Assembly: GCF_014066305.1 (NCBI RefSeq)
Contig: NW_023501052.1
Span: 310,001-374,000, forward strand
Direction of reading: 5' to 3'
From: Letharia columbiana
Lineage: Eukaryota; Ascomycota; Lecanoromycetes; Lecanorales; Parmeliaceae
Length of the DNA stretch: 64,000 nucleotides
The translations under genes and the position numbers were made by a program. The notes beneath the pieces were generated by a model. It had not been told where the DNA came from and searched no databases. It saw only the letters and a program-made list of their open reading frames with translations. Shown here one piece after another: positions 34,167 to 43,897 of the stretch; the stretch's first letter is position 1; each line of letters begins with the position of its first letter.

Positions 34167-34907
34167 ATGAAGCCAACGTCTCTCGTCCTGCTCTTTGCCG
34201 CTACAGCACTCGCGGCCCCGCAGGCAATAGTATCATCCGTGGCGACATCAAACACATCCGTAGCTGCATCCTCGAGCACCACCCCTACCACTGTGGCCTC
34301 AAGCTCACAAGCCCCTGCCACCTCCGCCACCTCCGCCCTCTCAACCTCAACTACACCCTCAAGCACCACTGCAACCACCGCAGTATCGATCTCATCCGCT
34401 TCCGGCGCAGCCGCCACTGCGACTACCAGATCCGTGGCGACATCAAACACACCCGTAGCTGCATCCTCGAGCACCACCCCTACCACTGTGGCCTCAAGCT
34501 CACAAGCCCCTGCCACCTCCGCCACCTCCGCCCTCTCAACCTCAACTACACCCTCAAGCACCACTGCAACCACCGCAGCATCGATCTCATCCGCTTCCGG
34601 CGCAGCCGCCACTGCGACTACCAGATCCAAACCCAAACCAATCGCAACCAAAACCATCGCAACCAGTCCCAGGCCTACCGCGAGCCCGTCCTCCAGCTCT
34701 TTCCTCTCAAGTCTCAGCGCGGCAGCCTGCAAGAAGGTCGCAGCCGCGAATGCCGCCACCCTCGCCCAGATTGCGAAACTCAAATCCCGCGGCATCGCCG
34801 TCCCCCCGTACCTGTCTGGATACTTGCTCGCTGCCAAGGCGGCGGAGTCGGAGTTGGGCTGTTCGGCGTCGGCTTCAGCGTCAGCGTCAGCGTCAGCAGC
34901 GACTTGA
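34167..34907 (+). CDS. Secreted Ser/Thr/Ala-rich protein with internal duplication
   Basis: A single exon encodes 246 residues. The first 20 (MKPTSLVLLFAATALAAPQA) form a clear signal peptide with a likely cleavage site after ALA. The next 130 residues are a direct duplication of 65 residues, each copy running from SVATSNT to AATATTR and almost entirely Ser, Thr, Ala and Val, a typical heavily O-mannosylated wall or matrix stalk. The C-terminal part is different: an Ala-rich helical segment with FLSSLSAAACKKVAAANAAT, then IAVPPYLSGYLLAAKAAESE and GC, with two cysteines, ending in a SASASASA run encoded by a hexanucleotide repeat (about 34873-34898). There is no hydrophobic C-terminus for GPI attachment. 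The family is not recognised; secretion is well supported. Confidence 0.8.
   Translation: MKPTSLVLLFAATALAAPQAIVSSVATSNTSVAASSSTTPTTVASSSQAPATSATSALSTSTTPSSTTATTAVSISSASGAAATATTRSVATSNTPVAASSSTTPTTVASSSQAPATSATSALSTSTTPSSTTATTAASISSASGAAATATTRSKPKPIATKTIATSPRPTASPSSSSFLSSLSAAACKKVAAANAATLAQIAKLKSRGIAVPPYLSGYLLAAKAAESELGCSASASASASASAAT
34236..34625 (+). repeat. 195-bp in-frame tandem duplication inside the secreted gene
   Basis: Copies at 34236-34430 and 34431-34625 are nearly identical; the clear differences are TCC/CCC (Ser to Pro) and GTA/GCA (Val to Ala). The unit is 65 codons, so the frame is kept. Confidence 0.92.
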
Positions 34908-35529
34908 TGAGGATAGGTCGGTCGTGAATGGGGAAATCAGTTACATGATACTTTTTTATCAAAAAAGGAAGATAGATGAGATAGATGGGTCGAGGTAATT
35001 ACTAGAAAGGTACCAGCCAATCAAAAAGCTTGTAATGTTCATTTGACTCGAAGTATAACTGCTCGTTATTCAAAGCGGTGCTACACTCCTTGATACCCTT
35101 TGAAGTGAACGACGACCCCAATAAAATCCGCCTAGTCGTCTATCCCGAAAACCACATCCATTGCGTACTCTCCCATTGCCAAAATCCTCGATAAAGCCTC
35201 CAGAAGCACCGCTGTACAATGGCGGACTGAAATCTGGAATGGTTGTTCATGCGTTGTGCGTGGCGGAGCTCTAAATAGATTGAAAGTCTGATAAAGAATT
35301 TGTGGGCTCAGGAATTGGACAGGTCATCACTTTGGTTGTCAATTTAATCAGCAAAAGGTTTTTCGGTGCTTCGTTCCGTCCTTGAACCTTTCGAAAGTGC
35401 AGCCCAGATATGTACCTAACCAGTACCTGTACAAACCCCTTTGTCTTACTTCTATGTGGTGTCTTACAAACCAATACAGCGCACGTTACCGTTTAACGTT
35501 CCGTTTCCAGGTCCCATTGACGACCTCTT
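34908..35529. other. Convergent intergenic region
   Basis: Holds the 3' ends of the secreted-protein gene and IML2. No gene seen. Confidence 0.45.
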
Positions 35530-38134
35530 CTATTTCGCGGTCCCTTCCTTCTCATGCCATCTCTTCAACGTGTCCTGCGCTGTCGCGATTTTGAGTCCAA
35601 TCCTCGCATCCAGTTCGAACTTCTCCCAAGTCGCCGCTTTCTCTATCCACTGCATATTCTTTGGTGAGTGATTTCCTTTCAAAGTGAAAAGCTGATTCAT
35701 AACACAGTTGCGGGAGTCAAGATACTTCCGCAACGTGTCTTGCGACTCAAATCAAGATATGCATTAGGAAATGAAGAGCTGGGGAAGTTGCTTACACTCT
35801 CACACTCCTTTACCCATTTCTTCACCTCAGCCTCCTTACCCTCCTTCCTTGCCTCTCCCCTCTGCATCCAACAGTTGACGCTCATCTCGTAATTAGCAGC
35901 AGGTGCCGTCCAATCATCTCTCGATCCTCCTTTCAATTCGTTCTTGTCACAGCTAAGGACACCTGCTCGGAGGTGTTCCTTCGCTTCTTCGTAGCGCTTC
36001 AAGTTCCTCAGAGTAGCGCCATAGAGCACCGACAATATAGCCTTCTCATCCGGACCTTCACGCTTCCAATGCGGATTCGAAGTCTCGCTCCATGAGAGTC
36101 GCAAAAGGCTTTGCTCGAGCTGACTCGTGTCCATGCGCTTGTACCCGTTCCATAGGAATATCATCTCTTCGACAGGGCTGACTCCTACAGCATCGACGAA
36201 AGAAACACTCCAGTCACAAGCGCGAGATTCCCATTTTTGGACTTTGCGGGTTACGAAAACGTCAAACGGTAGCTGGCGCGCCATAAATTTCTTCTTGCCT
36301 GCATGCTTGGGTGCAAGTTTGAATAGCTCGGTCGCCTTTTTGGCGTAGATAGCAGCCTCGGTGGGGTTCAAGGTTCTATGCTGCCGGTACATTTCGACAT
36401 TTGCAGCGCCGGCAATATAGTAGTAGAGAGTATGGGACCAGTTGTTGAGATCAACGCAGGCAATGAAAGATTTGGCGCAAAGGGCGTAGTCGTGCATATA
36501 CATTGCGTCGAGAGACCTTTCAAACATTTTGAGAGCTTCCACTTGCTTGAGTGGAGACTTGATGGGCTTTTCGAGTATAGAAATGGCGGTGGAAAGGTGT
36601 TTGTTTGCGGCCTGCATGCGGGCTTCTTCCAGGAGCCAGAGGTGTGATTTTGGATGCCGCCTCCGCATGTCCGAGAGGAGAGCTTCGCAGCGCTGTTTGG
36701 GATAGCCTTCAACGGTATTCTGGTCGATACTAGTTGGGTCTGAGTCAGGGATGATATCAGACATGCCAATGAATGTATTGTAGTATCCTAAAACGATCAG
36801 GCCTGCCATAGCACCATTGATATTATGGAACTTGCTGGCCTGCCAAAGCATCCGAATACCACGGTCCTTGTCGCCGTGAAAGCCAATAATGAAAAGCAAT
36901 TTTCCAAAGGCAGGCGGAATCATAGAAAGCATAACAAGAAGTAGTCCAAAACAAAGATTGGCACCTGAGTGAATAAAAACATCTATTGGATTGGCGAAGA
37001 CATCGGAATCAGGGTCATGGTCGAGGATCCCATGTCTGGCGGCTTGGTTGTCTGGAGCGGGCAGGTCCTTTGAGTCCAACATGCCTTCGCCGTCGAGTGA
37101 AAGATTGTTTAATTTATCAGTCGTTCCATCATCTGCGTCATAGAATTCATCTTCATCGTCATCATCGTGATGATCTTGCGCACCGTTGGTGAGCCCATCC
37201 TGTTTTGTGGCTGCACTGTTTGAACTATTTGGAGTTGGTTCTCGAAATGAGCGTATAGATGGCGGCTTAGATGTAGCGCCACCAAATCCACCCGGCATTC
37301 CCTTGAGCGACGGGGCTGACCTATCCGACCTGAAAGATTCCACCGACCTTCTGCTGGGTGTATTTGTGTCCATTCCACTCTTCGTCCTGATGTATCTGGA
37401 CTCCGCATCCAGTATCGTATTAAGCGTAACATACGCCTTTCGTAATTTGTAGAAGCCCTTTATGCTCTCCGTGAGACTTTCGTTCAATACTGCAATCACA
37501 GCGCTCATCAATTGTGTCTGTGCATGGCAAAGGGAAAACTCGGCGCCGGGTGGGTAGACAGCAGAGCGGTATGAATGACTGTCTTTCTGAGCTCGCCGAT
37601 GGTCGGTGGAGGCGGTCGTCTCGGCATCTGCTAATCTTTCCGCGGCTGGAGGCACATAATAAATACATCAGCAATCGTCCCGAATCATTCAGGAGTAACA
37701 CTTTATACACACCCTCGCGTATTATTTCCGGCTCGAAACCAAGCGTAGCTCTTAAGAAAGCAACCATGCCCTTTGCCAGCTATAGGTATCAAAGTATTCT
37801 TCATCAGCCAACATCCTTCAGCCCCAAAGCCAATCAGCCTGGAACCTAGGCAGCCGAGAAGGATCATTTGGCGCACCTTATGGAATGACGAGTTTCCGCT
37901 GGCTAAGCCATCTTCCGCGCTCTCGAGGTCATCGTCCATTATATGTGCTGCCGCTACATCAGGAATTCCGTCAGCCTTATCCTTCTCGAAGCCGAGATCT
38001 AGGGTCGTGGATATTACCTCGAAGGGCCGCCTCCACTGAAGATATAGGTCAGTAAAGCCAGCAACGCAATTGAGAGAAAGCATTCGTACAGTTTTGTGGT
38101 TCGGCCAACGTGTCCAAGGAGTGTGTGGAGGCAT
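35530..38134 (-). CDS. IML2: IML2-like mitochondrial outer-membrane / TTC39-family protein
   Basis: Iml2 is a fungal TTC39-family protein tied to lipid-droplet-dependent inclusion-body clearance. Minus-strand exons are 38090-38134 (uncertain), 37877-38035, 37713-37779, 35796-37645 and 35530-35658, giving about 749 residues. Across junctions the sequence reads LASGNSSFHK/LAKGMVAFLRATLGFEPEII, then REA/AERLADAETTASTDHRRAQK, then LCHAQTQLMSAVIAVLNESL and TESIKGFYKLRKAY, all close to the family pattern. The centre has an acidic, low-complexity insert (DHHDDDDEDEFYDADD) and then the hydrophobic block CFGLLLVMLSMIPPAFGKLL with GFHGDKDRG. The C-terminal part consists of TPR-like helices, and the last exon supplies WIEKAATWEKFELDARIGLK. 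That last exon follows a 137-bp intron and is easily missed. The first exon and true start are unsure: ATG 38134 and 38083 are both possible, because the run before WRRPFEVIS looks like an intron 3' end. Confidence 0.85.
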
Positions 38135-39100
38135 TATCCTTCTTCGAGTGGATCCATCCCCGCAGCATGGCGCTCCTCCTGAAGACTCGATTTCTCTATT
38201 CAATAAATTATGATTTTGGACAGAGACAAACAATAAGGAGCCTGGAAAGAGCGAAAGGCAACAGTATGTAGGAAGCACAAATGGCAGTCAGCTTAGAGCC
38301 CATTGATGATGTCGCGTGCCAAGGCGTTTCGGCCGCGGCTTTAGCGGGGATTAGGGTGCGTTAGCGCAGGTGCGGTTTTGCGCTATCATTTCCGCACTAA
38401 TACATCTTGAATTTCCAGGATACATGTAATAGGCTACATAACAATGTATTCCCGAGTTGCGGCTCACGAAGAAGTGCTATGATTACAGAGTACTACCCTG
38501 ATATGAGAGGTCCCTAGAACATTTCCAAAACAGACGAGACTTTTACGATGAATTTCCGGGACAGGATACAACAGTACATCCGATACATCACACGAAACAC
38601 CCTCCTGATTAAGCCGTATGAGACTGTGAGAGGCAATACCGGGCAAGTTGGACAGCACGGACACTGGGATTTTCAGCCTTTACTCTCACGCGTGAGACAC
38701 CCTGTCCACCTTGAAGTAGGGATTGGAACATTGACCGGGTTGCTGTACGCAAGTTGAGTAAAAGATCTGTGAGCTAGCCTCTTCTAAGTCCTGTAATGGA
38801 AGGATGATAAAGTAAGCTAGTCACCTGTAGTTTGAATGTCCAATTCAGGTGTGCAAGTTGTGTCGACGGCGACAACTGCGTTGGCCCCGTCCGGCCAGCG
38901 CTGATCTCGATTGACTGCCCTTGGTGCCTGGCAATTGACTCGCACGACTAAGCTGACTCGGCTTGCCCCGCACTATTAGCTGGTTGGTCTGGGCAATGTT
39001 CGTCGCGTGAAAAGCAATCTATCCAGTGAATACGGGAGCAATAAGTCGAAATTGTTCTAGACCAGGAAGTGTCAGTCCCTGATTCGCTTCGATTTCGTTG
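38135..39100. other. Intergenic
   Basis: No supported gene. Short frames (such as 38548-38757 plus) have no recognisable content. Confidence 0.4.
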
Positions 39101-40602
39101 ATGAGCTCTTCTTCATCCGCCTCGACGTTATTGAGACGCTTGTACTGTGAGACTTTATTCGAGAGAGCTACGGATACTGTGTTCTATGGACGTTCAAACG
39201 GTCCTCCATCCGAACCTCTGTTCACCGCTGCAGCAGAAGTTGTTGGTAAGGCTACGCCTTTGTCCATTCCCACGAATCGCTGTCCGGCCTTGTATAGGCC
39301 ATGGCAGTCTGTAGCTTTGCCGGAGATACCGATATGTACGGGCTGGTCATTCGGATCGGCTTCTATCTTCAAGGTTACGCTGGGGACTTAGCTTCCTGGC
39401 TCGCACCATCCGAAGTAAATGGATTACGCCTGACAAACAGTGTCTTTATCGCCGCCACTTTCCTCTCCCTGCTCCTCCATGTCATTCTTGATATATCGAA
39501 TCTACAAGTCCGTCGAGGTCTACAATATCCTTTTGCTTACGTTTGGGTACTTCTTTTTCCTTGTGCCTCTGTACATCTGGTGGGGTACTCACTGGGTACA
39601 ATCCTGCTTTGGGCCCCTTCAGATTTCCTCATGTTCCGCCTGGTCAAGTCTACAGCGTGTTGAACTGTTTGTTACTCGTTGCCATAGCGTCGTTCCAATT
39701 GTGGTTCTGGTTTGCCCGAGTGCTAAATTTGGATGGACAGGTTTGTGACGAGTATGAATTCTTCTTTGCAAAGATCACGTTGAATGAGAAAGGTTTTGAG
39801 GTGCTGAGTATAGTGTTATCCTTTCTGCTTCTGTCCTCTTGCGCCATCGTGCTCTCAATAACCGTTCTCAAAAGAGCGGAATTGGTTGTGGAGAAACAAG
39901 CACCGAGGCATAGGTATATTGTCTCCGTCTGGCCGCGTGGCACCCCCATTCTATGTAGATCTGACCTATCGAGCAGGAGAATGCACGTTGAAAGTCTACT
40001 GCAGCTGCGATCAGCCTGCAACGTCGCCGTCGCGAGTACAATTGTTGCGGCAACTGAACTCACGATCAAGTGGAACAAGATCCAGGGCGTCAATTCGCTA
40101 CGCAGGCCAAACAATGCCTCTGCTCATGGGTGTCGCTACAATTGTACGCATAGTCTATGTTCGCCTTTCCAGAGGACCACCAAGACCATATCAGGATAGT
40201 CATGGTGGATCAAGGTCGACCGAAGCCGATCATGAGGGACCCCTTGAACCAGAGCCCATTCCCGTGGATACACTTCTCTCATTCCTCTTGGTGCTCTTAG
40301 ACCACAGCGATGAGATAAAGGATCTCGAGGAGGCACTCTGCGCCCATTCCTTTCAGGCGGCAGTCCAGGCTATCCATTTGGGTGCTTCCTTTTCCTCCAA
40401 TTCCCTTCAAATGCATAATATAGCTTTGGACGGAGATACAGTGGCATGTATAGCTTGCTGTACTCGTACGATCAACTACAGGATGGTTGCCGCTTTGACG
40501 TCGACTTTCGTCAATTTCAAACTTCGCACGCAACGCTACTTGGATCTTTCGAGCATTTTCATTTCAAGCAGCACAAAGACATCGCGAAGGAGCTCAATTT
40601 AG
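39101..40602 (+). pseudogene. Multi-pass membrane protein gene with at least four frameshifts
   Basis: Reading the plus strand and changing frame gives a coherent polytopic protein: MSSSSSASTLLRRLYCETL at the start, RPWQSVA/FAGDTDMYGLVIRIGFYLQ, an APSEVNGLRLTNSVFIAATF segment, EVYNILLLTFGYFFFLVPLY, GYNPALGPFRFPHVPPGQVY with SVLNCLLLVAIASFQLWFW, CDEYEFFFAKITLNEKGFEV, a further hydrophobic stretch, ASTIVAATELTIKWNKIQGV and YAGQTMPLLMGVATIVRIVY. I have seen similar uncharacterised fungal membrane proteins but cannot name the family. Changes of frame are needed near 39316-39318 (one base missing), 39508-39513 (one extra), 39582-39585 (one extra in GGGG) and 40097-40103 (one extra). One GT-AG intron seems present near 39910-39975. 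Apart from the shifts no nonsense codon interrupts the blocks. The end at 40602 is only where the last frame stops. Confidence 0.6.
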
Positions 40603-40990
40603 CAGACGCAATCATAATTGTTGTTGGTATGCATTTCAATGGCCCCAGGCCCCAGGCCCCATGGCCGCCAAGGATTCAAAGTTCGATGGCTGTTTCATGT
40701 CAGAGGCCAACGGTCCAGGCCAAGCGCATGCTTACGATTGGCGGAAACTAAGGTTCTTTGCAACATGGGTTGGACACAACATAGGCGCACGCTATCCAGC
40801 CGACATGGAAATAGCCTCTATGCGAAGGCTAATGAAACTTCACGTGTCCTCACTCTCTCGCCATGTAATATTTTTCTACTGATTCGTGTGTGTCAATGTG
40901 CAAGCTGGGCTCGAGATCAAGATGCTGGAACATCTGACCTGAACTTGTATAGAATTTCCTCTATTGACGCTGTTTGTAAGGAAGTAGAAG
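40603..40990. other. Unassigned stretch upstream of the mannosyltransferase
   Basis: A plus-strand frame at 40446-40751 contains DIAKELNLADAIIIVVGMHF, which has the look of an enzyme core (strand after an amphipathic helix), overlapping the tail of the broken membrane-protein gene in another phase. It cannot be joined to anything upstream or downstream. The remainder is promoter for the next gene. Confidence 0.3.
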
Positions 40991-42355
40991 ATGCGACGGA
41001 AGCAAGAGGCGAGAATCAGTGTGCAATTGATTCTCCTCCTAACCGTCCTGTTCTTGTTATGGTCCTCGTTTTCCCACATCTATGACAGAATCTTTCCCAA
41101 TCTACCCCAATCTGATCATGACCAGTCTGCTCTACAGTCTTGCTCAAAAGTGAAGGGAATTGAGTCCGAACCCGTGCGTACCGGTAAGGAAACGGAGACT
41201 ACCCTTGGGCCAGTGCTTGAGGACGACTATATTCAACAATGGCAGAATGGCACCAAGGCTCACGACATGGACGCCTTATCCCCGGGCGAGGTGGCGAAAT
41301 GTCTACGTGAGATAATGGGAGAAGCCAATAGTACCGCGTGGCGAATTCAGTGCTCGGCATCAATTGCTGCACGCTACGACTCACTACAGGTCACAACGGA
41401 GCACGATGGACGGATCCAGTACCTATTCGCTTTAGATCTCTACCAGACTATTCCGGTCCTGCCAACTCTGTTGGGGTCTATAATTCAGACCATTCGTTTC
41501 CTTGGCCCAAAACGGTGCGCTGTCTCTTTCGTCGAAGGCAGGTCTACAGATGGCACATACCAAGTTTTGGCGGCTCTACGGGACGAAGTGGAACGGTTGG
41601 GCGCTGTGTTCTACATGTCCACCAGCGACGTCAGCCCGCAAGACGGAAAGCAGGATCGATTCGAAGGCCTAGCATTTCTGAGGAACTTGGCGTTGGCGCC
41701 GTTGGTCATGGAGAAAGCGAAATTTTCGCCCGACGCGCAGGTCATTTTCCTGAACGACGTCTACTTGTGTCCCCACGACATTCTGGAACTGCTGTACCAG
41801 CAGAACATGCAACATGCGACCATGACATGCGGTATGGATTGGTCGCACGGCGGTGCCATCTTCTACGACATCTACGTTGCGCGCTCAATAGTCGGCGAAA
41901 CCTTCTGGCAGATCGCACAGGATGGCGGATGGCAATTTTCCGACAACCTCTTCTGGGCCGACCGACAGACGCGTGCCCAGTATCTTCAACGCCAGCCTTT
42001 CCAGGTATACGCATGCTGGAACGGCGGAGCAGTCATATCCGCTCGACCCATAATGGAGCGCCGGATTCGGTTCCGCCGAAACGTCGAGGCGGAATGCTAC
42101 ATGGGCGAACCGACGTTGTTTGCCAAGGACTTGTGGAGGCTTGGTCTGGGTCGGATCCAAGTCGTCCCTACTGTCAACGTCGGCTACGACAATCGAACCG
42201 ACGAGGCCAAAGATCTGCACGGTCGCGTCGAAGACCCTCTCAACATGACTAGCGGAGATTTGCAGACTGAGCTTGTTCAATGGCAGGAGTCGCCGCCAAG
42301 TTTGGTCAAATGTATGGCGCAGTTCCATGAGCCTTACTGGGTTCCATCCACCTGA
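40991..42355 (+). CDS. CAP59/CMT1-type alpha-1,3-mannosyltransferase
   Basis: A single exon of 454 residues. The N-terminus is basic, MRRKQEAR, followed by one membrane anchor VQLILLLTVLFLLWSSFSHI at about residues 11-30, so a Golgi type II topology is expected. After a Ser/Thr/Glu-rich stem come the blocks I associate with the cryptococcal mannosyltransferase family (CAP59_mtransfer): YLFALDLYQTIPVLPTLLGS, FVEGRSTDGTYQVLAALRDE, GLAFLRNLALAPLV, QVIFLNDVYLCPHDILELL with the family's acidic L-N-D motif, CGMDWSHGGAIFYDIYVARS, and VYACWNGGAVISARP. The C-terminus EPYWVPST follows CMAQFH. These enzymes transfer mannose in an alpha-1,3 linkage; in non-encapsulated fungi the acceptor is not known. 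The gene is intact, whereas the one just upstream is broken. Other long frames over the same DNA are shadows. Confidence 0.88.
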   Translation: MRRKQEARISVQLILLLTVLFLLWSSFSHIYDRIFPNLPQSDHDQSALQSCSKVKGIESEPVRTGKETETTLGPVLEDDYIQQWQNGTKAHDMDALSPGEVAKCLREIMGEANSTAWRIQCSASIAARYDSLQVTTEHDGRIQYLFALDLYQTIPVLPTLLGSIIQTIRFLGPKRCAVSFVEGRSTDGTYQVLAALRDEVERLGAVFYMSTSDVSPQDGKQDRFEGLAFLRNLALAPLVMEKAKFSPDAQVIFLNDVYLCPHDILELLYQQNMQHATMTCGMDWSHGGAIFYDIYVARSIVGETFWQIAQDGGWQFSDNLFWADRQTRAQYLQRQPFQVYACWNGGAVISARPIMERRIRFRRNVEAECYMGEPTLFAKDLWRLGLGRIQVVPTVNVGYDNRTDEAKDLHGRVEDPLNMTSGDLQTELVQWQESPPSLVKCMAQFHEPYWVPST

Positions 42356-43897
42356 TCTCGGACTTGTAATCTAGCCCCGTCATCTCACTCTCCTCGTGAT
42401 CAGCGATTATTTACTTACAAGAGCCGGAAACGGTGCTGTGATATTAGCGTCACACTAGCACCGGGTACCGACTACGATACCTGGCAACTTCGTCTTATAA
42501 AGTATGGTACTTCGATCTTGGTCCGGACTCCGGGAATCCATGGCCTCTCTACCGCCGGCGTATTACTACGGCCAGAACCCGATTTGCTATGTTCAAGAGG
42601 TGATGCTAGCCGACTTCGCGGCGATCAGCGCCGGCGAAAATGAAATTCATGGTTCCAGGCCGGTCGAGTCGCTATGTACTACGACCGGAAGACGCATGGC
42701 AATGGGAACAGGCATTCTCAGAACGCCTTCGTACCAACTATTTTGGCGAAACTCGACTACATATTCCGATAGCGGAGGTGACCTTGGGCTTCAGACATGC
42801 AAGATTTCCGACGCGTCTTTTAGTATCGGATCACGCAAGCTACGCACCAACTGGATTGATTTCGACCGTTCGCCCCCCCCCAACACCAAAACCAAGAACT
42901 TGCATGACCCGAATCAAGATACATACATACATACATACATACCCGCCAACCATTCCAATCCTCGCCCCGCAGCACCCAAATCCCATCCTCGTCCCTACCC
43001 CCCTCCCTCCCTCCATCCTTCAAACCAACACCACCACCAACGACAAGGCACCCGGGAAAAAAAAAGCCAGCCGTGCGCCGTGAGGACCCCCGCAGCCGCC
43101 CGCGAATCAGACAACCGACCCGGCGGCATGCGCGGTCCGGGCTCGAACTCGCGGTCGCTGGGGTGGTGGTGGTGGGGTGGTTAGCGAATTTGAACGAATG
43201 AATAGATATGCATAGTTTCCTTCTTGTTGACGAAGGTGTGAATGTCAATCAAGCGAGCGAGCGAGCGAGTCCTCACTCCGCATGCCCTTTTTCCAAAATA
43301 CATCGGTGAATAGCGCTACGGTTCTCATGTTCGGCAATACCAACAGTAGAATAGAGCCCCAGACCGCATCCAACACCATATATTCCCCGCCACGAGCTGC
43401 CCGTCCTCAAAGTCTTCCATCCCGTTTTTATCATCGTCCATATGCCATCGCGAGCAATCCACACGGCACCAACTCGTCCCTAAATAAAAAAAAATTAAAA
43501 AAAATGGAGCATCGCCTCGCCCCGCCCGTGCGATGATCCATCACGGCGTCCGCTGCGGGGGATTGTTTCAAAGTCGTGCCAACGTGCAGGGACTGCCCTG
43601 CGGTCGGGGCGCGGGTGGTTGGCTTTCGGGTCTGGTGGCGGTTGGGAGGTGAGAGAGGGGGGGGATGTTGGAGAAGACGAAGGGGGGGAAACAGGGTTCA
43701 GGGGAATGGAGAGTGTGGATAGCGGGAGGGAGGTTTGGAGTGAGTGGAAAGGGACCGAGGTGGTTCAGATTATATTTATTAATGGACAGACGTCGACGAT
43801 ATCCTAGAAGGCTAGAAGTCACGCGCACACGCCATCGGCGCCGCGGACAAACATCTACGGCTTCCCGCTCACCCCCCCATCCCCATCACCCACTTCC
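42356..43897. repeat. 1.5 kb intergenic, microsatellite-rich
   Basis: Two open plus-strand frames (about 42504-42850) overlap but neither has a recognisable domain; one contains SSRYVLRPEDAWQWEQAFSE, which looks protein-like and may be part of a lost gene. Beyond it are simple repeats: (CATA)n at about 42919-42942, GGT runs near 43160-43180, and (GCGA)n at 43252-43270. A-rich tracts follow around 43480-43503. Confidence 0.45.

Noticed and set aside
34118..34837. Long minus-strand open frame over the secreted-protein gene
   Set aside because: It exists because the Ser/Thr/Ala codons of the plus-strand gene give few stops in antisense; the signal peptide and in-frame duplication support the plus strand.
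41338..42252. 304-residue plus-strand frame inside the mannosyltransferase
   Set aside because: It is a shifted-frame shadow, Arg/Pro rich without domains, over a gene with clear family motifs.
43080..43170. tRNA-like sequence (GTTCGAGCCC on the minus strand)
   Set aside because: The presumed T arm does not pair and no anticodon stem or acceptor stem can be drawn around it.
42504..43184. 226-residue plus-strand frame
   Set aside because: Runs into microsatellite and GC-rich repeats; a competing frame over the same DNA is equally open; no domain in either.
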